Made by a program: the position numbers and the translations under genes. This document shows positions 7,263-17,312 of a stretch of DNA of 64,000 nucleotides, one piece after another. The stretch is from Planctomycetales bacterium. Its GTDB lineage: Bacteria > Planctomycetota > Planctomycetia > Isosphaerales > Isosphaeraceae. Each line of letters begins with the position of its first letter. The first letter of the stretch is position 1. The stretch covers positions 1 to 64,000 of the forward strand of contig DAIDHX010000218.1 of assembly GCA_027451885.1 (NCBI GenBank), read 5' to 3'. The notes under the pieces were generated by a model. It was not told where the DNA came from. It ran no database searches and was given only the letters and a program-made list of their open reading frames with translations.

Positions 7263-8021
7263 TCAGGCCACGGGTCGTGCGTCCGAGGGCGCCACGACCT
7301 CGCTCAGCCGCGCGAGCGACCAGCCCGCGGCGTCGAAGTGTAGCTCGCTCAGGGAGACGAACTCGATCGCGATGCGGTCGAAGTCGGCGTGGGTGAAGCG
7401 ATCCAGGAGCGAGATCAACGCCACGCGAATCACCACGCCGTGGGCGATCACGATCACGGTTTCACCTTGATGTCGGCCGGCGATGGCATTGAGGACCGGG
7501 GTGACGCGGCGGGCAACATCGGCGAAGGATTCGCCCCCCTGGTGCGAGTATTCAAGATCCCCCTCGAGCCAGCGTGCGCGTGATTCGGCGTAAGTTGCCC
7601 AGCCTTCCGCTCGGGTTGCGCCACTGAGCGGACCGATCTTGCGCTCGTGGAGGGCGGGCTCAAGGGCATGCCGCAAGCCGCAGCGCTGGGCCACAAGCTC
7701 CGCCGTGCGAACAGCGCGGAGCATGGCCGAGGAATAGACCACGCTCGCTCCCTCGCGGCTGAGCCGATCGCCCAGAATCTCAGCCTGGCGCTCGCCCCAG
7801 GCGCTCAGGCCGACGTTTGACTCTGCGCCGTGGAAACGCTCGGGTGCGGCGGTTTCCGCGTGCCGAGCGATCAGTAAACGCGTCCGCGCGGCGCCCGCTT
7901 CACTTGATGAAGGATTTCGCTCGCCATTCACTTCCATGGCTTCGGCTCTCGACCCTGTCTTGCTCATTTTGTCCGGATTGCTCAAGATGATGCGCCTCTT
8001 CGTGTTCGGGGACCCGTCCAT
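7263..8021 (-). CDS. Histidine phosphatase family protein (phosphoglycerate-mutase-like)
   Basis: The RHAET motif supplies the phospho-accepting histidine and AHGVVIR the second catalytic histidine of the histidine phosphatase (branch 1) superfamily. Members include phosphoglycerate mutase and alpha-ribazole or small-metabolite phosphatases; the substrate cannot be told here. The first 40 or so residues are not family-like, so translation may begin at the internal Met (residue 19, about 7967) rather than at 8021. It is transcribed divergently from the kinase gene at 8114. Confidence 0.8.
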   Translation of the reverse strand: MDGSPNTKRRIILSNPDKMSKTGSRAEAMEVNGERNPSSSEAGAARTRLLIARHAETAAPERFHGAESNVGLSAWGERQAEILGDRLSREGASVVYSSAMLRAVRTAELVAQRCGLRHALEPALHERKIGPLSGATRAEGWATYAESRARWLEGDLEYSHQGGESFADVARRVTPVLNAIAGRHQGETVIVIAHGVVIRVALISLLDRFTHADFDRIAIEFVSLSELHFDAAGWSLARLSEVVAPSDARPVA

Positions 8022-8113
8022 GTCTTCGCTGAATCTCCATTCGACTCTATAGAATGGTAGGCGACCAGCGGGAGGGGTCGCTGCTCAGACTCGCGCTCGG
8101 AGTTTTTTTGACC

Positions 8114-8710
8114 ATGGCGGATCGTAGACGCTATCGCTCGATCATCTTGTTTGGAATGCCAGGCAGCGGCAAGGGAACGCAGGGCGCTGTGCTGGGCCAG
8201 CTTCCGGACCTGGTGCATATCTCGATGGGCGACATCTTCCGCAAGATTCCCCGCACAGGGCGATTCGGCCAGGAGATCGAGCAGTATACCTCGCAGGGCC
8301 TGATGGTACCGGACGAGCTTACGGTGCGCATCTTCGAACGTCATCTGACGATTCTCGAGATGCAGGAACTGCTGATTCCGGAGCAGCATACGCTGATCCT
8401 GGACGGCATGCCGCGCAATTATGCCCAGGCTGAGCGGCTCGATGCCTCGATCGACGTGGTGCAGATTTTTCATCTCAAGATTACGGACACGGTCAAGGCG
8501 GTGGAACGGCTGCGGGCGCGTGCGTTGCGTGAAAACCGGCTCGACGATATGAGCGACGAGGTGATCAACCGCCGGCTGCGAACCTATTATGATGAGACGT
8601 TCAAGACGCTCAGCTTTTACCCCAAGGACATTGTCTACGACGTTGAAGCAGGCCGCCGGATGATCGACGTGCTCTGCTCGATTGCGAATCGGCTTGCCGC
8701 TCTCCCCTAG
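8114..8710 (+). CDS. Adenylate-kinase-like nucleoside monophosphate kinase
   Basis: The P-loop GMPGSGKGT is at residues 14-22, followed by the NMP-binding SMGDIFR and the DGMPRN motif, all in adenylate kinase order. The length of 198 aa and the short segment between REN and DET indicate the small-lid form without a zinc-binding LID. It would transfer phosphate from ATP to AMP or a related NMP in the cytoplasm. The ATG at 8114 is chosen because the P-loop then sits at the normal distance from the N-terminus; an upstream GTG-type extension to 8054 is less likely. It may be an extra paralogue rather than the main adk, which usually lies beside secY. Confidence 0.8.
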   Translation: MADRRRYRSIILFGMPGSGKGTQGAVLGQLPDLVHISMGDIFRKIPRTGRFGQEIEQYTSQGLMVPDELTVRIFERHLTILEMQELLIPEQHTLILDGMPRNYAQAERLDASIDVVQIFHLKITDTVKAVERLRARALRENRLDDMSDEVINRRLRTYYDETFKTLSFYPKDIVYDVEAGRRMIDVLCSIANRLAALP

Positions 8711-8759
8711 GCCAGCCGGTCGCCGACCGACCGCAATCTTCATCACCACGAGGCGCTCC

Positions 8760-10955
8760 ATGAAGGAATCGTCCGCCCCGGCCGGCCGCGAAACGGCCGC
8801 CTTTCAGCCTTACATTCCCACCGATCAAGCCCCGCATGAGCTGACGTGGTCGGCGGTGATCCTGGGCTCGCTGCTCGGGATCGTGTTTGGGGCATCGTCG
8901 CTTTACCTGTTTCTGAAGGTGGGGATGACGGTTTCGGCATCGATCCCGGTGGCCGTGCTGGCGATCACGATCTTCCGCGGGCTGTCGCGTGCGTTTGGCC
9001 TCAGGCGTTCGACGATTCTCGAGAACAACGTGACGCAGACGGCGGGTTCGGCGGGAGAATCGATCGCGTTTGGCGTGGGCGCGGCGATGCCAGCGCTCAT
9101 GCTTCTGGGGTATGACCTGGAATGGTCGCGGGTAATGCTTGTGGCGGTGCTGGGGGGGCTTCTGGGCGTGCTGATGATGATCCCGCTGCGGCGTGCGTTC
9201 ATCGTCAAGCAGCACGGCATCTTGCCCTATCCCGAGGGGACGGCGTGCGCGAAGGTTCTGATCGTGGGTGAACAGGGGGGCTCGAACGCGCGGACGGTGT
9301 TCACGGGCTTTGGGATCGGGTTCGTCTACCAGATCATGATGCAGTCGCTGCGGCTGTGGTCGGGCGAATGGTCGCGGGCGATCACGAGCATTCAGGGTTA
9401 CAAGAAGGCGGCGGTTTCGCTCGAGCCCTCGCCTGCGCTTCTGGGGGTGGGGTACATCATCGGGCCGCGGATCGCCTCGGTGATGGTCGCGGGGGGTATT
9501 ACCACCGCCCTGCTCTTCATTCCGATGATCGCGTACTTTGGCGACCAGATTCCGGGCGTGTTGCCGCCGGGCCAGGCGCCCATCTCAGCGCTTGGTCCTG
9601 GGGCGATCAGCAGCCAGTACACGCGCTACATCGGCGCGGGGGCCGTGGCGATGGGCGGGATCCTGAGCATGCTCAACGCCATGCCGCTCATCCTTTCGTC
9701 GATCGCCGGCGTCGCGCGTGATTTAGGGCGGAGCAAGGCCGATGGCCATACAACCGATCGCACCGATCACGACTTGCCGATCGCGATCGTGCTGCTGGGC
9801 TCGCTGGGGCTGGTGGTTGCCGTCGCGCTTTCGTCGCTGATCCCGACGAGCTTGCCTGGGCGGCTCATCGGCGGCGGGCTGGTGGTTCTCTTCGGTGCAC
9901 TCTTTGTGACGGTGAGCTCGCGGATCACGGGGGTGATCGGGTCGACCTCGAACCCGATCAGCGGCATGACGATCGCGACGTTGCTGCTGACGTGCCTGAT
10001 CTTCGTGGTGCTGGGCTGGATGGGTCCCGAGTACCGCGTCACCGCCCTTTCGATCGCGGGGGTGGTGTGTATTGCGTCGTCGAACGGCGGCACGACCTCG
10101 CAGGATTTGAAGACGGGCTTCCTGGTGGGCGCAACGCCCTGGAAGCAGCAGGTGGCGATTCTGGTGGGGGCGCTTACGTCCGCGGTGATGATGGGGGGCA
10201 CGCTGCTGCTCATCAACTGGGCGTATACCACGACGAGCCGGGATCCCGCGGAGCTGCCGCGGATCGCTGCGCCCGCCGCCGAGATCAAGGGCGAGGACGT
10301 GGGGAGCGACGGCAAGACCTATCGCGTGTGGTGGGTGATCAACCCGCGCCCGGGGGTGCAGCCGGGGAAGTATCTGGTTGACGACGCGGGCAAGGCGGTC
10401 GAGCTGATTGACTACGGCATTGGCGGCCGGCTTACGAAAACGACTTCGGGCTCGAAGATCGAGAAATTCAACCCGCCGCAGCCGCGCCTGTTCGCGACGC
10501 TCATCGAGGGGATCATGGCGCGGGAGCTGCCGTGGGGGCTGGTGATCCTGGGGGCGGTGCTGGCGATTGTGATGCAGCTTTGCGGCGTCTCCGCCCTGGC
10601 CTTCGCGGTGGGCGTTTATCTGCCGCTGGCAACGACCATGCCGATCTTCATCGGCGGGGCGCTTCGGGGGCTTGTCGATCGCGTGCGCAGGTTCACACCG
10701 GAGGAATCCGACACGAGCGCGGGGACCCTGATGTCCACGGGGCTGATCGCGGGGGGCTCGCTCGCGGGGATCATTGGCGCGTTTGTCATCGCCGTCGACG
10801 GGGTGAACAGGGCGCTCAATTTCTCGAAGAAGGTGGGCGAGGACCAGTTCGAGTATCAGATCCCGGCGATCGCGGCGTTTGGCGTCTTGACCCTGGCGCT
10901 CGCGGTGCAGGCTCTTGCCGGCAAGCGAGGCGAACAGGAGCCCCAAAAAGGCTGA
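8760..10955 (+). CDS. OPT family oligopeptide transporter
   Basis: The 731-aa integral membrane protein has about 14-16 hydrophobic helices and the N-terminal OPT feature ELTWSAVILGSLLGIVFGA. The family moves peptides or metal-chelator complexes with protons. Segments such as NNVTQTAGSAGES and ILPYPEGTACA are characteristic of bacterial OPT proteins. A hydrophilic insertion of about 100 residues (around 500-600) is a cytoplasmic or periplasmic loop. The ATG at 8760 follows a purine-containing GAGG six bases upstream. It is 50 bp downstream of the kinase gene and may be co-transcribed. Confidence 0.9.
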   Translation: MKESSAPAGRETAAFQPYIPTDQAPHELTWSAVILGSLLGIVFGASSLYLFLKVGMTVSASIPVAVLAITIFRGLSRAFGLRRSTILENNVTQTAGSAGESIAFGVGAAMPALMLLGYDLEWSRVMLVAVLGGLLGVLMMIPLRRAFIVKQHGILPYPEGTACAKVLIVGEQGGSNARTVFTGFGIGFVYQIMMQSLRLWSGEWSRAITSIQGYKKAAVSLEPSPALLGVGYIIGPRIASVMVAGGITTALLFIPMIAYFGDQIPGVLPPGQAPISALGPGAISSQYTRYIGAGAVAMGGILSMLNAMPLILSSIAGVARDLGRSKADGHTTDRTDHDLPIAIVLLGSLGLVVAVALSSLIPTSLPGRLIGGGLVVLFGALFVTVSSRITGVIGSTSNPISGMTIATLLLTCLIFVVLGWMGPEYRVTALSIAGVVCIASSNGGTTSQDLKTGFLVGATPWKQQVAILVGALTSAVMMGGTLLLINWAYTTTSRDPAELPRIAAPAAEIKGEDVGSDGKTYRVWWVINPRPGVQPGKYLVDDAGKAVELIDYGIGGRLTKTTSGSKIEKFNPPQPRLFATLIEGIMARELPWGLVILGAVLAIVMQLCGVSALAFAVGVYLPLATTMPIFIGGALRGLVDRVRRFTPEESDTSAGTLMSTGLIAGGSLAGIIGAFVIAVDGVNRALNFSKKVGEDQFEYQIPAIAAFGVLTLALAVQALAGKRGEQEPQKG

Positions 10956-11002
10956 CAAACGCAGCCAGCACGTGGTCGCGGCAATTGCGAGATCACCGCG
11001 GC

Positions 11003-13345
11003 CTACGACCCCGCGCCCGGGGGCGCGACCGCCGGCAGCCTGGCGAAGAGCTCGCCGAGCTCGGATTCATACTGCTTGTAGCGCCCGACCGATTTTGTGT
11101 AAACGGGCTGGCGCACCTGTGTGAGGCTGGCGGTGCGCACGTGCCGTTGGGTGCGATGAAAGTCGAGACAGCGGGGCGACCACTCGAGCCCGCAAAAATC
11201 GACCAGGCGGCGGGCGACCGGCTCGAGGTTGGCGACGGAGTCCTCGTAATCGACCTCGAGGATCGCGCCCGGGCAGACCTGAAGCCAGTGCTCCATGAAA
11301 CGTCTGTATTGCTGAAATCGGGAAGCGATGTGATCAACGTCGCTCGCCCAGTACATGCCGCGGAAGTCGGTGATCCAGCACGAGACCGCGACGTCGCGGA
11401 GGTCGCGCCTGCAGTGAATGAACGAGGCCCTGGGGAAAAGCGTGGCTAGCAGACCAATGAACATATAGTTGTCTGGCATCTTGTCGGTGATGCGTGCGGC
11501 GGGCTGGGGCGAGATCATTTGCATGGCGTCCAGATGGGCCCGTGCCGCGCGCTCGATCGCATCGCGATCCAGCCGGGTCACGGCCTCGAACGGATCGGCA
11601 TTGAGGCCGATCAGCTCCGGCAAGCCCTCGAAGGTATCACGGCTTTGGCGGAGCTCCCCCGCGCCATGAACCTGGGGATGGCTGGCGAGGATTTGCTCGA
11701 TCAGGGTTGTGCCCGAGCGTGGCAGGCCGAAGATAAAGATCGGCTTGCGCGTATCCAGGCCCATCCCGCGTGTGCGGTCGAGGAAGTCACGGTCGAAGGT
11801 GGCGATCATGCGGGCGGTAAAGCTGGCGTGGTCGTCGGGGTCGAAGGTCCTGCGTGAGCGTTTGAGCTCGAGGGTAATTGCGTTGGCCTGGCGCAGGAGT
11901 GGGGCAGCGCGGGAGAATTCACCGCGGGCGTCGTACACATGGGCGAGGGCGAAGAGTAATCGGCCCAGGGCTTCGCTGCTCTCCGCGCCCTGTTCGATCC
12001 AGGTTTCGAGCGCGTGGACGTCGTCCTGTGGGAGCTTGCCGCGCAGGAGTGTGCCCAGCCGCGCGTAAGGCAGAGTGAATCGCGGGTTGAGCGTGATGGC
12101 CTTGCGATACTCGGCCTCGGCCAGATCGAGCTTGCCGGCTTCTTCGTAGTATCCGCCCAGGTAATTGTGGACAGCGGGGGAGTGGGGTGCGAGGGTTTCG
12201 GCCGCCTGATACTGTCGCAGCGCGAGCACGCCGCGCCCGGATTCCTGGAGCGCCCAGCCCAGTGACAGATGGGTATCCACGCGCGGGGGGTTGGAGAGTG
12301 CGAGCGCCTGTTCGAGGCAGCGCGCGGCTTCGGTGAATTCTTCGCGCTCGAGCAAGAGCTCGCCCAGCTTTTCGAGGATGAAGTCGTTGTCTGGGGCGAG
12401 CTCAGCCGCCTTGCGCAGCCAGGGGAGCGCCTCGGCGTACTGGCCTTCGCGGACGAGCGTGACGCCGATCTGCGCGTGGGACATGGCCAGCCTGGGGTCG
12501 AGCTGGATTGCCTCAAGATACGCGCTGCGGGCGTCAACGTAGCGTTCCAGATCGCGGAGTGCATTTCCCAGGTTATGCCGCATCACGGCGGACGCAGGCT
12601 CGCGCCGCGCAGCCTCCTCGCAATGCGGGAGCGCCTCGGCCGGCCGCTTGAGATCCAGCAGCATCTGCCCTAGATTCGTCCGCGCAGGGGCGTAATTCGG
12701 GTCAAGCTCCACAGCTTTACGCACGTGCGCAAGCCCTTCCTCGACCCGGCCCAGCCCGCGGAGCACGTTGCCCAGGTTGTTCTGCGCGGCGGGCATACTG
12801 GGGTCGAGCTCGATCGCGCGTTTGAGATGCCCGATCGCCTCCTCGGCGCGGCCGATCCTGGACAGCGAGAGCCCCAGGTTGCAAAGTGCTTCGGGATAGT
12901 TGGGCCGGAGCGCAAGCGCAGTGCGGCAACTTCCGACTGCCTTCTCATATTCGCCGATGGTGCGATAGACCTCCGCCAGATTGGCGTGATAGCCAGGTGC
13001 GTTCGGGCGCAGGGCGACCGAGCGCGAAACCAGCGCAATCGCTTTTTGCTGGTCTCCCTGCTGATGATGAACCACGCCCAGGAGGTGCATCGCCTCGGCG
13101 TTTTCCGGGTCGAGCTCGAGTACGCGTTCGTAGAGCGCCGCCGCGCGTGCCAGGTGGCCCGCCTGATGAAGCTCAACCGCCGATCGCAGGGTGTTCTGAA
13201 TCAAGTCAATGCCTCGCGATTCGCCCCGCTCGGGGCTGCATGGCGTTCCCCAATTCGCACGAATCCCTTCACCATAACGCCGCCGCGAAGACAGGGCGAG
13301 TGCTTGGCTCGCACGCTCGGGGCGACTATCCTCAAGCGGCCCCAC
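11003..13345 (-). CDS. TPR-repeat sulfotransferase
   Basis: The N-terminal two thirds consist of about 12 tetratricopeptide repeats with A-x-x-x-Y and DP turns. The C-terminal part (from about residue 490) is a sulfotransferase: IFIFGLPRSGTTLIEQIL is the 5'-phosphosulfate loop binding PAPS, and a later RDLRDVAVS segment fits the 3'-phosphate-binding region. It would sulfate a carbohydrate or protein; the substrate is unknown. TPR-sulfotransferases of this length are common in planctomycetes. The GTG at 13345 opens the frame, but the first 45 or so residues are not TPR-like, so a start near 13195 (TTG) is possible. It is convergent with the OPT gene and divergent from 13396. Confidence 0.85.
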   Translation of the reverse strand: MGPLEDSRPERASQALALSSRRRYGEGIRANWGTPCSPERGESRGIDLIQNTLRSAVELHQAGHLARAAALYERVLELDPENAEAMHLLGVVHHQQGDQQKAIALVSRSVALRPNAPGYHANLAEVYRTIGEYEKAVGSCRTALALRPNYPEALCNLGLSLSRIGRAEEAIGHLKRAIELDPSMPAAQNNLGNVLRGLGRVEEGLAHVRKAVELDPNYAPARTNLGQMLLDLKRPAEALPHCEEAARREPASAVMRHNLGNALRDLERYVDARSAYLEAIQLDPRLAMSHAQIGVTLVREGQYAEALPWLRKAAELAPDNDFILEKLGELLLEREEFTEAARCLEQALALSNPPRVDTHLSLGWALQESGRGVLALRQYQAAETLAPHSPAVHNYLGGYYEEAGKLDLAEAEYRKAITLNPRFTLPYARLGTLLRGKLPQDDVHALETWIEQGAESSEALGRLLFALAHVYDARGEFSRAAPLLRQANAITLELKRSRRTFDPDDHASFTARMIATFDRDFLDRTRGMGLDTRKPIFIFGLPRSGTTLIEQILASHPQVHGAGELRQSRDTFEGLPELIGLNADPFEAVTRLDRDAIERAARAHLDAMQMISPQPAARITDKMPDNYMFIGLLATLFPRASFIHCRRDLRDVAVSCWITDFRGMYWASDVDHIASRFQQYRRFMEHWLQVCPGAILEVDYEDSVANLEPVARRLVDFCGLEWSPRCLDFHRTQRHVRTASLTQVRQPVYTKSVGRYKQYESELGELFARLPAVAPPGAGS

Positions 13346-13395
13346 GGATCTGTGTGGGCGATTGAGTCGGATCGTCTTGCTTGAGGTGAGATGCC

Positions 13396-14742
13396 ATGCG
13401 AAAGCGTCCGTCGCGCAGACGGTTTCTTGAGCTCACGGCGGCTGCGGCGGCCGCTCCGGGCGCAGGGCTGCCAGCGCCCGGCACAAGAGACCAAACGCCC
13501 CGGCTCAAGATCGCCGCGCTCGCGTCCGTTTATCATTATCTCTCGCACGCGTATCACATTGTCGGCCGCTTCTGGGACGGGTTCGAGCTGTATGACGGCA
13601 AGGGGCTTCACCGCCCGGACTTTGAGATCGCGAGCCTGTATGTCGAGCAAACGCCTGAGACGGATCTCGGCCGTGCCAAAGCGAAACGGCAGGGCATCGA
13701 CCTGAGCCCCACGATCGCTGATGCGCTCACGCTGGGCACTGGCAAGCTTGCGGTCGACGCCGTGCTGCTCATCGCCGAGCATGGCGACTACCCAATGAAC
13801 GACAAGCTTCAGAAACTTTACCCGCGCGGGCGATTCTTTCGCGAGGTCCTGAAGGTGTTCGAGAGTTCCAGGCGAGCCGCGCCGGTGTTCCTGGACAAAC
13901 ATCTCTCGTACGACCGTGCCGAGGCCCAGGCGATGGTCGACGCTGCGCGGAAGCTTTCGGTGCCGTTCATGGCGGGTTCGAGCTTGCCGGTGACCTGGCG
14001 GCTGCCGCAGCTTGAAATCCCGCCTGGCTGCGCGATGAAGGAGGTGCTCGTCGCCTCCCGCGGCGATCTCGAGATCTTCGGCTTCCATGCGCTCGAGACG
14101 CTCCAGTGCATGGCCGAAAGACGCGACCGCAAGGGCAAGCCGCAGGGAGTCGCGGCCGTGACCTTTCTCGAAGGGGACGCCGTCTGGCGCGCGGCTGACC
14201 AGGGAGTCTGGTCGTGGGAGCTGCTCGAGCACGCGCTTGGCCGCAGCCACACGCGCAACCCCGGCGACATCCGCCAGAACGTGCTCGATTTTCATCCCCC
14301 CGCGCCCGCCGGCAAGGACCGGCAAACTCGCCTGCGTGGGCCATGGGCGTTCGTGGTCGAATATGTGGACGGCCTGCGCGCGACGGTGCTCACGCTCAAT
14401 GGCCACGTCGACGACACCACCGTGGCGGTGCGGCTCGCCGATGGGTCTGGTCCCGATCGCTTCGTATCGACGCTGATGTATCTGCCTGCTCCGCCGGGCG
14501 CATGCTTCTTCAATCCGCTTGTGCTTCGGATCGAGGATTTCTTTCGGACGCGCAAGGCCCCTTACCCGGTCGAGCGCACCCTGCTCACCGGCGGTATTCT
14601 GGATGTTGCGCTCGAAAGCCGCGTGCGGAGCTCCGAGCGGATCGCCACGCCGGAGCTTGCGGGCATCGACTACAATCCGCCCGCGGACTCGGGATTCATC
14701 CGCTCGCCGATCGCGAGCGTGGCGGCCAACCGCGTTCCCTGA
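13396..14742 (+). CDS. Tat-exported protein of unknown function, planctomycete-conserved
   Basis: The 448-aa protein starts MRKRPSRRRFLELTAAAAAA, a twin-arginine signal ending near PGAGLPAPG. The mature part begins LKIAALASVYHYLSHAYH and includes FLDKHLSY and AGSSLPVTWR, which I recall as features of an uncharacterised planctomycete family. The N-terminal region has the look of a Rossmann-like beta-alpha fold, loosely like Gfo/Idh/MocA oxidoreductases, but no GxGxxG motif is present. It is probably periplasmic. A good ribosome site (GAGGTGA) precedes the ATG. Confidence 0.7.
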   Translation: MRKRPSRRRFLELTAAAAAAPGAGLPAPGTRDQTPRLKIAALASVYHYLSHAYHIVGRFWDGFELYDGKGLHRPDFEIASLYVEQTPETDLGRAKAKRQGIDLSPTIADALTLGTGKLAVDAVLLIAEHGDYPMNDKLQKLYPRGRFFREVLKVFESSRRAAPVFLDKHLSYDRAEAQAMVDAARKLSVPFMAGSSLPVTWRLPQLEIPPGCAMKEVLVASRGDLEIFGFHALETLQCMAERRDRKGKPQGVAAVTFLEGDAVWRAADQGVWSWELLEHALGRSHTRNPGDIRQNVLDFHPPAPAGKDRQTRLRGPWAFVVEYVDGLRATVLTLNGHVDDTTVAVRLADGSGPDRFVSTLMYLPAPPGACFFNPLVLRIEDFFRTRKAPYPVERTLLTGGILDVALESRVRSSERIATPELAGIDYNPPADSGFIRSPIASVAANRVP

Positions 14743-14769
14743 GGCGGAACAGCGCGAATTCGCTGGACC

Positions 14770-15477
14770 TCAATCGCGCCTCAGCGTGGCGGCCGGCTCG
14801 AGCGTGCGCCTGTCCTCCTCGCCTGGCTTCGTGGTCCGGAGTTTGCCCTGGTAAGCATCGCGGAGCAGCTCGACGGCTTCGTTATCGGTGACCTCGCGGA
14901 AGTCCGTGTAGAACTGGCCGACGGCCCAGAACGATTCGATATCGATCAGGGCGACGACCTCGTCGCAGTGCTCGCGGACTTCCTGGATGCGTTCATGCGA
15001 GCCGACGGGCACAGCCACGATGAGCTCGAAGGGCCTGTCGCCACGGACTGCGTCAAGGGCGGCGATCATGGTAGCGCCTGTGGCGATGCCGTCATCGGTT
15101 ACGATCACCGATCGCCCTTCGATTTTGGCTCTGGGCCGAACGGCTCGGAACAGGGATCTGCGGCGCGAGATTTCACGAAGCTGGTAGGCGCACTCCTGAG
15201 CAAGGTACTCGTTGTCGATTTCGAGCGCCCTGATCGCGGCCTGGTTCATGTGGACGTGGCCGTCTTCGCCGACGGCGCCGATGGCTGCTTCAGGCTGGTA
15301 CGGCGCTCGCAACTTGCGCGAAAGCACAACGTCAAGGTCGGCGTTCAGCGCCTGCGCCAGCACCGCTCCTGTCACCACCCCGCCGCGTGGGATGGCCAGC
15401 ACCAGCGGATCGCGAAACGGGCGGTGTTCCAACCGTCTCGCCAGAATCCGCGCAGCGTCTTCACGATTGCGAAACAT
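14770..15477 (-). CDS. Phosphoribosyltransferase family protein
   Basis: VIVTDDGIATGATM is the PRPP-binding loop of type I phosphoribosyltransferases, and IPRGGVVTGAVLA is the N-terminal strand-loop of the stress-linked subfamily. The substrate base is not evident. The ATG at 15477 has an AAGGAGAT ribosome site. It has 235 aa and is the last gene of the minus-strand operon that also encodes PRPP synthetase and an alpha/beta hydrolase. Related phosphoribosyltransferase and hydrolase domains occur together, sometimes fused, in dormancy regulons of actinobacteria, which suggests a salvage or stress role here. Confidence 0.85.
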   Translation of the reverse strand: MFRNREDAARILARRLEHRPFRDPLVLAIPRGGVVTGAVLAQALNADLDVVLSRKLRAPYQPEAAIGAVGEDGHVHMNQAAIRALEIDNEYLAQECAYQLREISRRRSLFRAVRPRAKIEGRSVIVTDDGIATGATMIAALDAVRGDRPFELIVAVPVGSHERIQEVREHCDEVVALIDIESFWAVGQFYTDFREVTDNEAVELLRDAYQGKLRTTKPGEEDRRTLEPAATLRRD

Positions 15478-15545
15478 GGCATGATCTCCTTGAGTGGCCC
15501 ACCGGTGCGAGACCTTCCAACGCGTCTGCGATTCATCGAAACCGC

Positions 15546-16220
15546 TCAACGAAGCGGGCATGCAACCCCGGATCGAGGCAGATACGCCAGGAACCAGTCG
15601 CGGGCCAGTCGAGCCACTTCTTCAAGCGCTCCGGGCTCGGGAAAGAGATGCGTCGCGCCCTGGATGACTTCCAGCTTCCTGGGACAAACCAGCAGCGCCA
15701 GGGCTCCGCGGTTGAGCGAAAGGACCTCGCGATCCTGGGAACCGACGATGAGGAGCGTGGGAGCGGCGACCGCGGGCAGCTCTTCCCAGGCCAGGTCCGG
15801 CCGGCCGCCGCGCGACACCACCGCGCGGACATCGGTGCGATTCCAGGCCGCGGCCACGAGCGCGGCAGCGGCCCCCGTGCTGGCGCCAAAAACGCCCAGG
15901 CCAAGTTGTGCGGTTTCGCGCTCGCGCCTGAGCCAATCCGCCGCAGCCTGAACACGCCTGGCCAGCAGGGGGATATCAAAGACATTCCTGCGGTCGAGCT
16001 CCTCATCTTCCTCGAGCAAATCGATGAGCAAGGTGGCAAGCCCGGCGTCGCGAAGCACGCCTGAGACATAGCGATTGCGCGGACTCATGCGGCCGCTGCC
16101 GCTTCCATGCGCGAAGACCACCACACCCTCGGGGGCGGTGGGCAACGACAACGTGCCGCGAAGCACGCGGGTACCGACTGGGATCTCGATCTCGCGCTCG
16201 CTGATGGTATCAGAAATCAT
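15546..16220 (-). CDS. Alpha/beta hydrolase, dienelactone hydrolase-like
   Basis: The 224-aa protein has a classic compact hydrolase core: VVFAHGSGSGR forms the oxyanion region, GASTGAA supplies the nucleophilic serine, LLIVGSQDREV the aspartate loop and GATHLFPEPG the histidine. Family members cleave esters or lactones; the substrate is unknown. It starts three bases after the end of the PRPP synthetase gene, so it is co-transcribed. No signal peptide is present and it should be cytoplasmic. Confidence 0.85.
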   Translation of the reverse strand: MISDTISEREIEIPVGTRVLRGTLSLPTAPEGVVVFAHGSGSGRMSPRNRYVSGVLRDAGLATLLIDLLEEDEELDRRNVFDIPLLARRVQAAADWLRRERETAQLGLGVFGASTGAAAALVAAAWNRTDVRAVVSRGGRPDLAWEELPAVAAPTLLIVGSQDREVLSLNRGALALLVCPRKLEVIQGATHLFPEPGALEEVARLARDWFLAYLPRSGVACPLR

Positions 16221-16223
16221 GGC

Positions 16224-17252
16224 TTACCTCCGCCCGCTGGCCTCGAGCGGCGTTAGATGCCGCGCGGGGGCCGACTGCAAGTAAGACGCCAGTCCACCGG
16301 CGTGGCTTTCGGGGACATGGTGATAGAGCTCGCTCAAGGAACCACCCGAGAGCGTCTCGCGAATCGCTGCGGCAATCACCGGCGCGATGCTCACGGTCCA
16401 GAGCCGGCGATCGGTCGTGAGGGGGCGGACCGAATCGGTCACGATCACCTCGCGAATTGCCTCGTGCGCGAGCACGCGCCAGGCGTCGCCGACGAACAAT
16501 CCGTGGGTCGCCGCAACCAGGATTTCCGGCCTGGCGCCGGCGGCCAGAAGCGCGTCAACCGCGCGGGCGATGGTGCCGCCGGTGGAGATCATGTCGTCGA
16601 TGATCAGGCAGGGCCGATCGCTGACGTTGCCCACCAGGTCGGTCACGATCGTGTCGCTGCCGCTCACCCTGCGCTTGTGCACGATCGCCACCGGGCAACC
16701 CAGGCGCTGGGCGTAATCCGCGGCCATGGCCACGCGGCCGTTATCCGGCGAAACGACCACCGTCCCCTCGGGCAAGCGATCGCGCAAGGCATGCACAATC
16801 GTGGGCACGGCCGTCAAGGTATCCACCGGGATGCGAAAGAAGCCCTCGATCTGAGACGCATGCAGATCAACCGTGATCAACTGGTCGATACCGGCGGACT
16901 CAACAAGCTGTGCCACAAGGCTGGCCGTGATTGGCTCGCGCCTTCCGCGCCTCTTGTCGGCCCGCGCATAGCCGCAATACGGCACCACCGCCGTAATTCG
17001 CGCGGCAGCCGAACGCCGGCACGCATCCGCCAGGATCAATAGCTCCATCAGATTGTCGTTCACAGGCGGCGACGTCGAGTGGACAAGCACCACCTCACGC
17101 CCGCGCACAGGCTCGTCCAGGCATACCTGAACCTCGCCGTCCGGGAAACGAGCGACCGTCCTGGGCGCAACCTGAATGCCCAGCTCGGCCGCGGCCGCGT
17201 CGGCGAGACCGGGAATCGACGTTCCAGCAATCAGCACAGGATCCGGGATCAT
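16224..17252 (-). CDS. prs: Ribose-phosphate pyrophosphokinase
   Basis: It makes PRPP from ribose 5-phosphate and ATP. The ATP-binding region (ARFPDGEVQV), the VPYCGYARADK flexible-loop region and the PRPP loop CLIIDDMISTGGT are all present. The length of 342 aa is slightly above the usual 310-320, with extra residues at the C-terminus. An AAGGAGGT-type ribosome site precedes the ATG. A dedicated copy inside a stress-type operon suggests it supplies PRPP to the neighbouring phosphoribosyltransferase; it may not be the only prs of the genome. Confidence 0.9.
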   Translation of the reverse strand: MIPDPVLIAGTSIPGLADAAAAELGIQVAPRTVARFPDGEVQVCLDEPVRGREVVLVHSTSPPVNDNLMELLILADACRRSAAARITAVVPYCGYARADKRRGRREPITASLVAQLVESAGIDQLITVDLHASQIEGFFRIPVDTLTAVPTIVHALRDRLPEGTVVVSPDNGRVAMAADYAQRLGCPVAIVHKRRVSGSDTIVTDLVGNVSDRPCLIIDDMISTGGTIARAVDALLAAGARPEILVAATHGLFVGDAWRVLAHEAIREVIVTDSVRPLTTDRRLWTVSIAPVIAAAIRETLSGGSLSELYHHVPESHAGGLASYLQSAPARHLTPLEASGRR

Positions 17253-17312
17253 GGACCACCTCCTTGCTGAGTTCGGTCCTTCGACACGAATCGACGTCAG
17301 TTCATCTGTTCA